From assembly GCA_938091985.1 (NCBI GenBank), contig CALKOE010000208.1:1-5621 (forward strand): a stretch of DNA of 5,621 bases, written 5' to 3'. This DNA is from an uncultured Acidimicrobiales bacterium. GTDB taxonomy: Bacteria > Actinomycetota > Acidimicrobiia > Acidimicrobiales > Aldehydirespiratoraceae. Both the position numbers and the translations under genes were made by a program. Shown piece by piece: positions 1 to 5,621 of this stretch. The stretch's first letter is position 1; each line of letters starts with the position of its first letter. Under the pieces are notes generated by a model. The model searched no databases, was not told where the DNA came from, and saw only the letters and a list, made by a program, of their open reading frames with translations.

Positions 1-786
1 TTCGATCCAGGTGTAGGCCTCGTGGAAGCACGGAGGCGTGACTCGCTCGCCGTCGACCAGTTCGCCGGCGAGGAAGTTCAGGAAGAACATGTGGCTTCCG
101 GGCGCAGCCGCCGTCGAGTGATAACCCTTGGTGACCAGGGCGCAGTCGCCGTCGCCGGCGGTGAGCACCTCGTCGAACGGCTCGTCCACACGCCAGTTGC
201 GGTGCATGCAGAATCCATCCGACGGGTCGAGCCGGAAGTAGTAGGTCTCCTCGAGATACGGCGATCCGTCGAACCCGTCGTGACAGTGCGGCGGCCACCC
301 GGACCATGAGCCGCGGGGTACGTAGACCTCGTAGAGGATCAGTCGTTCGGCAGGTATCGGCGGAGCCAGCACGTGGTTGACCTGGCGCATCGCCGCACCA
401 CCGCCGCGAACCTCGCTCTTCATGTCGGTCGGGGCGAAGATGCGAGCCGGGTGCAGGCCCTCCGCAGGGGCGCTGCCGATTGCGAACTCGAAGCCGTGCT
501 CGGCGACCACCTCGATCTCCACGCCCGGCGGGGCGTAGGCAACATGGGGCATCTGCTCGAACACGCTGGTGCGACTCAACTCGACCTCGATGTCGCCCAC
601 GCGAACCCGCGCCGCACCACTGAGCGGCACGACGGCGGTCTCCTGATCGGAGAGGAGGCTCCGGTGCACGTCGCCCGGCCCCAGTTCGACAATGGAGAAG
701 CTGAGATAGTTCCAGCCCGCGGATTCCGGAGTGACCGACATCTTCACGCCGGGCCCTTCCGATGGGCGGATCAGATGGTCGTTCAT
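1..786 (-). CDS. iolB: 5-deoxy-glucuronate isomerase IolB (3' end cut by window edge)
   Basis: IolB converts 5-deoxy-D-glucuronate, the product of IolD, to 2-deoxy-5-keto-D-gluconate, a cytosolic step of inositol breakdown. The frame is open from ATG at 786 to base 1, giving 262 residues; the family is usually about 270-300 residues, so only a short C-terminal piece is missing. It has the bicupin character of the KduI/IolB family. The N-terminal half includes VTPESAGWNYLSF (residues 18-30). The metal-site region carries PPHCHD (165-170, His167 and His169), LEETYYFR (178-185, Glu180 the likely ligand) and GYHS (221-224, His223), matching the His-His-Glu-His metal set known for KduI. The conserved MFFLNFLAG follows. 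The start is fixed by a GAGGAG ribosome site 8 bases upstream and by the ATGA overlap with the stop of the preceding dehydrogenase gene. The only real alternative name would be KduI, but sequence and context favour IolB. Confidence 0.95.
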   Translation of the reverse strand, partial: MNDHLIRPSEGPGVKMSVTPESAGWNYLSFSIVELGPGDVHRSLLSDQETAVVPLSGAARVRVGDIEVELSRTSVFEQMPHVAYAPPGVEIEVVAEHGFEFAIGSAPAEGLHPARIFAPTDMKSEVRGGGAAMRQVNHVLAPPIPAERLILYEVYVPRGSWSGWPPHCHDGFDGSPYLEETYYFRLDPSDGFCMHRNWRVDEPFDEVLTAGDGDCALVTKGYHSTAAAPGSHMFFLNFLAGELVDGERVTPPCFHEAYTWIE

Positions 787-1790
787 GGTCGGATCTCCTC
801 GATGCGAACCGGGCGTCCTTCGTGCATGCTCTTCTTCGCCGCCAGCCCGATCACCAACGGCGCCCGGCCGTCGGCTCCGTTGACCGGCGGATCTTCGCCG
901 TGTTCGATCGCCGCGACAAACGCCGTCCACTGGTCGAGATAGCTCGCGGTGTAGCGCTCGAGAAAGAAGTGCTGGAGGGGTGGACGACTGACGCCTTGAG
1001 CGTTGCCGAGCTCGGCCTGATGCTCGTGCATGTTCTCGCTCTTGGCGATGCCCTCGCTGCCGAATGCCTCGACACGTTGGTCATAGCCATAGACCGCCTG
1101 ACGACTGTTGTCGATCGTCGTGATCGCACCGTTCTCGTGGGTGAGCACAACGACGGCAGTGTCGATGTCGCCGGCAGTGCCGATCGCTGGATCGACCCGA
1201 ACCGCGCCGACCGCGTAGACGGACTCCACCTCGCTGCCGGTGACATAGCGGGCCATGTCGAAGTCGTGGATCGTCATGTCGTTGAAGAGCCCGCCGGAGA
1301 CCTCGATGTAGGAGATCGGCGGAGGCGCCGGATCGCGGCTCGTGATCCTCACGAGATGAACGTCGCCGAGGAACCCGCTGCGCACCGCGTCGGCAACCGC
1401 CTTGTGCGAGGGGTCGAACCGTCGGTTGAAGCCGATCTGCATCGCGACTCCGGCCGAGGCGACCGCAGCCAAGCCGCGATCGACTTCGGCGAGATCGAGC
1501 GACACCGGCTTTTCGCAGAAGATGGCCCGGCCGGCCTGGGCCGCGGCGACCATGCAGTCGACATGGGTGTCGGTCGATGTGCAGATGGCCACGGCGTCGG
1601 CCTCGATGGCGAGCGCGTCCTCGAGCGTCGCTGCGACGGGCACCCCGAGCTCCGCGCCCACAGCCTGAGCCGTCTCGGCGTGCACATCGAAGACCCCGAC
1701 CACTTCAGCACCGGCGATGCGGCGGTGGAGATAGTCGGCGTGCATGGAGCCGATCCGGCCCACGCCCAGAACCACAATACGAACGGTCAT
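783..1790 (-). CDS. iolG: Inositol 2-dehydrogenase, rhizobial IdhA-like (Gfo/Idh/MocA family)
   Basis: This predicted NAD-dependent dehydrogenase oxidises myo-inositol at C2 to scyllo-inosose, the first step of the pathway. The product has 335 residues, normal for the family. The N-terminal Rossmann fold shows GVGRIG (9-14), with Asp35 after the second strand favouring NAD. Glu93-Lys94-Pro95 is the family EKP motif with the catalytic Lys. Asp171 and His175 in DMTIHDFDMARY complete the Lys-Asp-His set known from Bacillus IolG. The stretches QIGFNRRFDP (118-127), SRDPAPPP (151-158), DPAIGTAGDIDTAVV (200-214) and YGYDQRVE (234-241) resemble rhizobial IdhA rather than Bacillus IolG, as I recall those proteins. 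The start ATG has an AGGAG site 7 bases upstream; a longer open frame reaching 2336 is only read-through of the neighbouring gene in another frame. It overlaps both neighbours by ATGA, suggesting translational coupling. Some members of this clade accept other inositols, so the exact isomer is uncertain. Confidence 0.92.
   Translation of the reverse strand: MTVRIVVLGVGRIGSMHADYLHRRIAGAEVVGVFDVHAETAQAVGAELGVPVAATLEDALAIEADAVAICTSTDTHVDCMVAAAQAGRAIFCEKPVSLDLAEVDRGLAAVASAGVAMQIGFNRRFDPSHKAVADAVRSGFLGDVHLVRITSRDPAPPPISYIEVSGGLFNDMTIHDFDMARYVTGSEVESVYAVGAVRVDPAIGTAGDIDTAVVVLTHENGAITTIDNSRQAVYGYDQRVEAFGSEGIAKSENMHEHQAELGNAQGVSRPPLQHFFLERYTASYLDQWTAFVAAIEHGEDPPVNGADGRAPLVIGLAAKKSMHEGRPVRIEEIRP
795..800 (-). 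promoter_or_regulatory. Ribosome binding site of iolB
   Basis: GAGGAG lies 8 bases before the iolB ATG (786-784), inside the last codons of the upstream dehydrogenase gene. It supports the chosen start over the in-frame Met at residue 16. Confidence 0.75.
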
Positions 1791-2770
1791 GCCTGCACTC
1801 CTGAGTGTTCGTCCGGCGCATAGAGCGCGGGTTTCGTCGGCAAGTCGATTCGTATCGAACCACCGGAGAGGGCCGCCTCGACCACGGCCTGCGCCGCGTA
1901 GCCGTCCCAGGCAGACGGCCCGCGGGCGACGCCCGCCTCGACCGACTCGAGGAAGTCCTGCATCTCGACGCGGTATGTGGCCAGGAACGGGCTGAACCAG
2001 TCGTCGCCGATCTCGCTCGCCACCTGGCCGGCGGCGCGCACCGCCGCCCGCAGCGGCTCGGCGGCCACCACATTGCCCCGCTCGGCGGTGACCTCGACCG
2101 AGACCTCGTAGCCCGTGGCCATGTCGTCGAATTCGACCGTCGCCACGCCGCCGTCGGCCAATCGACACGTGAGGATCACCATCCGGGTCGCGTCGTCGCG
2201 TCGCACCGTGGAGGCGATGACCTCTTCGATCTCGACTCCCGACAGCCAGCGCACCGTGTGGAGGTCGTGGATCATCGACTCGACGAGCATCTGGCGGGCG
2301 GCACGAGAACCGTCGTTCGTGTTTCGGTGCACACACCGAATGTGCTGCACCTGCCCCAACTCGGCCAGCGCCTCGGCGACCTGACGGTGACGCTCGTCGT
2401 AGACACGCATGAAACCGAGTTGGACGAGGCGGCGCCCGATCGCCACTTCCTGGTCGACGATCGCTCGGGCATCGGCCAACTCGACGGTGAGCGGCTTCTC
2501 GCAGAGGGTCGGCAACTCTCGTTCGAGGGCGGCCGTTACGAATGCATGATGGAAGCGGTCTGGACAGGCGATCACGAGCGCATCAGCGTCGTCGAGCATC
2601 GTGGCCGCATCGGGCACCCAGGTGGTCCCGAGGTCGTCCGCCAATTGTCGACCGGCGCGCTCATCGGGATCGCCGACCCAGGCGAGCTCGGCGCCGGCCA
2701 GCTCGCTGATGTTGCGGGCGTGACACTCCCCCATGCCACCGACACCGACAACGCCGACTCTGATCGTCAC
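1787..2770 (-). CDS. Inositol dehydrogenase-like oxidoreductase, Bacillus IolG-like (Gfo/Idh/MocA family)
   Basis: This predicted NAD(H)-dependent sugar or polyol dehydrogenase has 327 residues and probably acts on an inositol isomer or an inosose. The Rossmann motif is GVGGMG (9-14), Asp34 after strand 2 suggests NAD, and CEKP (90-93) supplies the catalytic Lys92. The stretches QLGFMRVYDERH (117-128), CVHRN (146-150), YRVEMQDF in the last quarter and GPSAWDGY (284-291) resemble Bacillus subtilis IolG as I remember it. The catalytic stretch reads VESMIHD (163-169): His168 is kept, but the position normally held by the catalytic Asp is Glu164. The start is GTG at 2770, which places the Rossmann strand right at the N-terminus and overlaps the upstream TGA as GTGA. 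No convincing Shine-Dalgarno site precedes it, so translation probably depends on coupling to the SDR gene. It may be a second inositol 2-dehydrogenase, a scyllo-inositol dehydrogenase, or an enzyme for a related cyclitol. Confidence 0.85.
   Translation of the reverse strand: MTIRVGVVGVGGMGECHARNISELAGAELAWVGDPDERAGRQLADDLGTTWVPDAATMLDDADALVIACPDRFHHAFVTAALERELPTLCEKPLTVELADARAIVDQEVAIGRRLVQLGFMRVYDERHRQVAEALAELGQVQHIRCVHRNTNDGSRAARQMLVESMIHDLHTVRWLSGVEIEEVIASTVRRDDATRMVILTCRLADGGVATVEFDDMATGYEVSVEVTAERGNVVAAEPLRAAVRAAGQVASEIGDDWFSPFLATYRVEMQDFLESVEAGVARGPSAWDGYAAQAVVEAALSGGSIRIDLPTKPALYAPDEHSGVQA
1798..1802 (-). promoter_or_regulatory. Ribosome binding site of the IdhA-like gene
   Basis: AGGAG sits 7 bases upstream of ATG 1790-1788, within the end of the upstream dehydrogenase gene. 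It settles the start against longer in-frame extensions. Confidence 0.75.
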
Positions 2771-3594
2771 GGCTGCGGGTCGGGCGGTCGGTCGCCCAGC
2801 TCCGGACCCGGGCGCAACTCGGCGCCCACGCCCATGATCGTCTGGTCCCAGTCGAAGTCCTGCCCGGTGAGCATGCCGCTCTCCGGAGAGCAGAGGTGCA
2901 CGATCGTGTGGGCGATCTCGTCGGGCTTGATGAGCTTGCCCCACGGCTGTTCGGCCTCGGCTCGTTCGAGCCAGCCGTCGGTCGCTCCCTCCCAACGACG
3001 CTGGGTCAGATCCTCGTTGGGGGTGTCCATCCATCCCGGGTTCACCATGTTCACCCGGACGTGGTGACGCATCAGGCTGAACGCCATGTTGCGGGTGGCG
3101 GCCACCAGCGCCATCTTCGATGCCGCGTAGGGCAAGAGGTTCGGTGCGCCCCCATGGCGAGCAACCGAACCGATGAGGACGATGCTGCCGTCGACCTGCT
3201 CTCGCACCATGAGCTTCGCCGATTCCTGGGCGATCAGGCAGGCGGCGCGCACGTTGAGCGCCATCATGTCGTCCCAGAGTTCGGCCGTAGAGTCCCAGAC
3301 CGAACCACGGTCGGTCTTCGCCGCACAGTTGATCGCGGCATGGACCGTGCCGAAGGCATCGTCGACTGCGGCGAGACATGCAGCGGGCGCTTCGGGCTCG
3401 TAGAGATCGGCGCCCACGAACACCGCGCGGCACCCATCACCGGTGAGCGACTCGGCCGCGGCCTGGCCCTTCACTTCGTCGCGGCCGACCAGCGCAAGGC
3501 CCCTGGCGCCCTTCTTCTTGAGGAGCGACGCGACGGCGTATCCGAGACCTTGGCTTCCGCCCGTGATCAACGCCACCCGTCCGTCGAAGCTCAT
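2767..3594 (-). CDS. Classical short-chain dehydrogenase/reductase of the inositol operon
   Basis: A 275-residue NAD(P)-dependent oxidoreductase of the classical SDR family, substrate not assignable from sequence. It has TGGSQGLG (11-18) for the dinucleotide, NCAA (89-92) in place of the usual NNAG/NAAG, and the full catalytic tetrad Asn114, Ser143, Tyr156 and Lys160 (YAASK). PGWMDTP, following the usual PG element, lines the substrate side. After strand 2 the sequence is VGRDE (36-40), with Gly37-Arg38 where NAD-preferring enzymes carry an acid, so NADP(H) preference is inferred. The last dozen residues are Pro-rich and extend beyond the usual core. The ATG lies 2 bases after the iolD stop, and its own stop overlaps the next gene. 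Tight linkage to iolD implies a role in cyclitol metabolism, for instance oxidation or reduction of an inositol, inosose or derivative. The ribosome site is weak, again suggesting coupling. Confidence 0.88.
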   Translation of the reverse strand: MSFDGRVALITGGSQGLGYAVASLLKKKGARGLALVGRDEVKGQAAAESLTGDGCRAVFVGADLYEPEAPAACLAAVDDAFGTVHAAINCAAKTDRGSVWDSTAELWDDMMALNVRAACLIAQESAKLMVREQVDGSIVLIGSVARHGGAPNLLPYAASKMALVAATRNMAFSLMRHHVRVNMVNPGWMDTPNEDLTQRRWEGATDGWLERAEAEQPWGKLIKPDEIAHTIVHLCSPESGMLTGQDFDWDQTIMGVGAELRPGPELGDRPPDPQP

Positions 3595-3596
3595 GG

Positions 3597-5450
3597 CTAC
3601 CAGCCGACTCGCTGCTGGCTCTTGCCCTCGTCGAGTTCTGCCCGAGCGTCGACAACCGACTGGAGCGACGACACCTCAGGAACGCCGACCTCCCACCATG
3701 CGCCACCCTCGGTCCACGAGTTCTGGTGGGTCTGCATCGCAATGACGGTGGTGCGATCGGCGGTCTTGGCTCGACGCCACGCCGCCTCGAGCTCATCGAT
3801 CGTCGAGACCGTCTCCGCGTTGCAGCCCATCGCCGCAGCGTTGGCCGCGAAGTCGACGCGGACCTCTTCAACGATCTTGGAGTCGGCGAGCAGATTGTTG
3901 AACGGCTTGCCGCCCTGATTGACCTGAAGGCGGTTGATCACGGCGAAGCCGCCGTTGTCGCACACGATGACGATCATCTTGTGACCTGACAGCACCGAGC
4001 TGTAGAGGTCGCTGTTGAGCATCATGTAGGAGCCATCGCCCACAAACACGGTGACGTCCTTGTCGGGCATGGCCATCGCCGCTCCCCAACCGCCGGAGAT
4101 CTCATAGCCCATGCATGAGAAGCCGTATTCACAGTCGAAGCTGTTGAGGGCCTTTGCCCGCCAGCCGTTGTTGACCTCGCCGGGGAACCCGCCGGCAGCG
4201 GCCAGAGCGAAGTCTTCCGGTCCAGCCATGCGGTCGATCGCGCCCACGACCTGCGCGTAGGTGGGCGGATGCCCTTCCTCGCCGCCGTCGAGTGCGGCGA
4301 TCTTGTCGATGTAGGCGTGGTACTGCGCAGTCTCGGCAGCCGCGGTGCCGCTCCAGTCATCGCCCGAGCGATAGCGGCCGAGAAGTCCGGTGAGCTCGGC
4401 GAGGCTTTCTCGGGCGTCGCCGGTGACCGGAAGCGAGAAGTGCTTGGTGGCATCGAAGCGAGCGACGTTGACCCCGACAATGCGAACCGATTCGTTCTTG
4501 AAGACCGTCCACGAACCAGTCGTGAAGTCTTCGAGTCGCGTGCCGACCGCCACGACCACGTCAGCCGCTCCCGCCAGCGCGTTGGCCGACTCGCAGCCGG
4601 TGACCCCGATCGGTCCGGAGTTGAGTGGGTGCGACGCCAGTAGCGATGCCTTCCCGGCGACCGTCTCGACGACGGGAATGTTGTGCGTCTCCGCGAACGC
4701 AGTGAGCTCTGCCTCGGCGCCGGAGTAGTGCACCCCGCCGCCACAGATGATCAATGGCTTCTTTGCGCCGGCGATGGCATCGGCGGCCGCGGCGAGTTGG
4801 CCCCGATCGGCACGCGGTCGAGCGATCTCGTGCACCGTGCGTTCGAAGAAGCGAACCGGGAAGTCGTAAGCCTCGGCGCCGACATCTTGCGGGAGCCCGA
4901 TGAAGGCCGGACCGCACGTCGCCGGATCGAGCATCGTCTGCACCGCGTGGGGCAACGACGACACGACCTGTTCGGGCTTCATGATCCGGTCCCAGTAGCG
5001 GGTGACCGCACGGAACGAGTCGTTGACCGTGGTCGACGGTTCGCCGAAGTGCTCGACCTGCTGGAGCACCGGATCGGGCAGACGACTCGCGAATGTGTCG
5101 CCCGAGATCAGCAACAACGGCAGACGGTTGGAGTGCGCCACGCCGGCGGCGGTCACCATGTTGGTTGCGCCCGGTCCGACTGATGAGCTGGCGACCATGA
5201 TCTGGCGACGCCGCACCGACTTGGCGTAGGCAGTCGCAGCCAGCGCCATGCCCTGCTCGTTCTGGCCCCGCCACGTCGGGAGTTCGTCCTTGTGCTGTTC
5301 GAGTGCGTGACCGAGGCATGTGACGTTGCCGTGACCGAAGATCGCGTAGACACCCGGAAAGAGGGGCTGCTCGGTCCCGTCGATCATCGTGCGCTGCGCG
5401 ATGAGGTACCGAACGATCGCCTCTGCGGTGGTGAGCCTGATCGTTTCCAT
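3597..5450 (-). CDS. iolD: 3D-(3,5/4)-trihydroxycyclohexane-1,2-dione hydrolase IolD
   Basis: IolD is the thiamine-diphosphate enzyme that hydrolytically opens the cyclohexane ring made by IolE, giving 5-deoxy-D-glucuronate. The 617-residue product is close to the family length (about 630). The N-terminus [16 protein letters not shown] and the following FGHGNV (38-43) are typical of IolD. Glu65 in GQNEQGMALAATAYA matches the Glu that activates the thiamine ring in this superfamily. The diphosphate/Mg motif begins at GDGSYMM (471-477) and ends at CDNGGF (497-502), with Asp472 and Asn499 as likely Mg ligands. The central domain contains the expected CGGGVHYSGAEAEL-type segment. Two adjacent ATGs (5453 and 5450) are possible; 5450 is chosen because METIRL is the family-like N-terminus and its distance to the GGGAGG site (4 bases) is better. 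Using 5453 adds one Met and makes an ATGA overlap like those further down the operon. A longer frame to 5504 overlaps the preceding gene and is not needed. Confidence 0.96.
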   Translation of the reverse strand: METIRLTTAEAIVRYLIAQRTMIDGTEQPLFPGVYAIFGHGNVTCLGHALEQHKDELPTWRGQNEQGMALAATAYAKSVRRRQIMVASSSVGPGATNMVTAAGVAHSNRLPLLLISGDTFASRLPDPVLQQVEHFGEPSTTVNDSFRAVTRYWDRIMKPEQVVSSLPHAVQTMLDPATCGPAFIGLPQDVGAEAYDFPVRFFERTVHEIARPRADRGQLAAAADAIAGAKKPLIICGGGVHYSGAEAELTAFAETHNIPVVETVAGKASLLASHPLNSGPIGVTGCESANALAGAADVVVAVGTRLEDFTTGSWTVFKNESVRIVGVNVARFDATKHFSLPVTGDARESLAELTGLLGRYRSGDDWSGTAAAETAQYHAYIDKIAALDGGEEGHPPTYAQVVGAIDRMAGPEDFALAAAGGFPGEVNNGWRAKALNSFDCEYGFSCMGYEISGGWGAAMAMPDKDVTVFVGDGSYMMLNSDLYSSVLSGHKMIVIVCDNGGFAVINRLQVNQGGKPFNNLLADSKIVEEVRVDFAANAAAMGCNAETVSTIDELEAAWRRAKTADRTTVIAMQTHQNSWTEGGAWWEVGVPEVSSLQSVVDARAELDEGKSQQRVGW

Positions 5451-5621
5451 CATCCCTCCCGGGGAACGAGACGTTCGACGGACTCCCACTTCTCGCTCTC
5501 CCACGAGCGGAGGAGGGCGTCCTGAACGCTGACGTAGTCGATGGCCTCGGCGAAGCCGGGCTGATGCTGCGCGCCGGCCGCGACGGACGACAAGAATTCG
5601 TAGTCCTCGATGACCTTCAGG
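5450..5621 (-). CDS. Gfo/Idh/MocA-like oxidoreductase, C-terminal fragment (5' part outside window)
   Basis: An open frame enters from the right edge (first full codon 5620-5618) and codes for 56 residues before TGA at 5452-5450. It begins [16 protein letters not shown] and continues [26 protein letters not shown]. This is the pattern of the end of the Gfo/Idh/MocA C-terminal domain, where a segment for the final helices reads roughly [18 protein letters not shown]. The N-terminal Rossmann domain and catalytic residues are outside the window, so substrate and completeness cannot be judged. Its TGA overlaps the iolD start as TGATG (or ATGA if iolD starts at 5453), so it belongs to the same transcript. 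In this context it is probably another cyclitol or inosose dehydrogenase, or an auxiliary inositol-operon oxidoreductase. The family call rests on a short C-terminal match and is therefore moderate; that the frame is coding is much more certain. Confidence 0.7.
   Translation of the reverse strand, partial: LKVIEDYEFLSSVAAGAQHQPGFAEAIDYVSVQDALLRSWESEKWESVERLVPREG
5455..5460 (-). promoter_or_regulatory. Ribosome binding site of iolD
   Basis: GGGAGG lies 4 bases before ATG 5450-5448 and only 1 base before ATG 5453-5451, inside the last codons of the upstream gene. It favours the second ATG and rules against the long extension to 5504. Confidence 0.7.

Noticed and set aside
22..942. Plus-strand open frames (22-309 and 373-942) over iolB
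   Set aside because: They lie antisense to iolB, whose minus-strand translation has clear family motifs from start to window edge.
762..1823. Long plus-strand open frame (353 codons) opposite the IdhA-like gene
   Set aside because: It is antisense to a clearly recognisable dehydrogenase, its translation is rich in Arg, Asp and His with no domain pattern, and long antisense frames are expected in GC-rich coding DNA.
1791..2336. N-terminal extension of the IdhA-like protein to 517 residues
   Set aside because: The extra part is an Arg/Gly-rich out-of-frame reading of the upstream gene. ATG 1790 has a good ribosome site and starts exactly at the Rossmann fold.
1805..3067. Plus-strand open frame of 420 codons opposite the IolG-like and SDR genes
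   Set aside because: It spans two well supported genes on the other strand, has low-complexity composition and no recognisable motif or ribosome site.
2771..3433. N-terminal extension of the IolG-like protein to 548 residues
   Set aside because: The extension is an out-of-frame reading of the SDR gene; the GTG at 2770 gives the family-typical N-terminus and length.
2896..3918. Plus-strand open frame of 340 codons opposite the SDR and the end of iolD
   Set aside because: Same reasoning: an antisense shadow in GC-rich DNA crossing two strong genes, with no protein family signature.
4022..5319. Minus-strand out-of-frame ORFs inside iolD (4022-4744 and 4561-5319)
   Set aside because: They are Arg/Ser-rich alternative-frame readings of iolD with no motif; the iolD frame is intact, so there is no frameshift to explain them.

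Overview
The window is one stretch of a myo-inositol catabolic (iol) operon from a bacterium with high-GC DNA. All supported genes lie on the minus strand. The base composition, the GC-rich third codon positions and the mixture of inositol enzymes suggest a high-GC actinobacterium, but no rRNA or other taxonomic marker is present, so this is only an inference.

In the direction of transcription (right to left) the genes are: the C-terminal end of a Gfo/Idh/MocA-like oxidoreductase (5450-5621, 5' part outside the window); iolD, the thiamine-diphosphate-dependent ring-opening hydrolase (3597-5450); a classical short-chain dehydrogenase/reductase (2767-3594); an inositol dehydrogenase-like Gfo/Idh/MocA protein resembling Bacillus IolG (1787-2770); a second inositol 2-dehydrogenase resembling rhizobial IdhA (783-1790); and iolB, 5-deoxy-glucuronate isomerase (1-786, 3' end outside the window). 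Genes overlap by 1 or 4 bases or are 2 bases apart. There is no non-coding stretch longer than 2 bases, and I see no internal promoter, terminator, RNA gene, repeat, mobile element or CRISPR array.

The enzymes fit a pathway. The dehydrogenases oxidise myo-inositol (or a stereoisomer) to a ketone (inosose). IolE, not in the window, would dehydrate it. IolD hydrolyses the resulting trione to 5-deoxy-glucuronate, and IolB isomerises that to 2-deoxy-5-keto-gluconate for IolC/IolJ/IolA, also not in the window. The operon is rich in oxidoreductases: three Gfo/Idh/MocA-type proteins plus one SDR around two core enzymes. This suggests that several inositol isomers or derivatives are fed into one central route. 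I found no evidence of a wholly new system; the points of interest are the two divergent dehydrogenase types side by side, an Asp-to-Glu change at a catalytic position in one of them, and the unassigned SDR.
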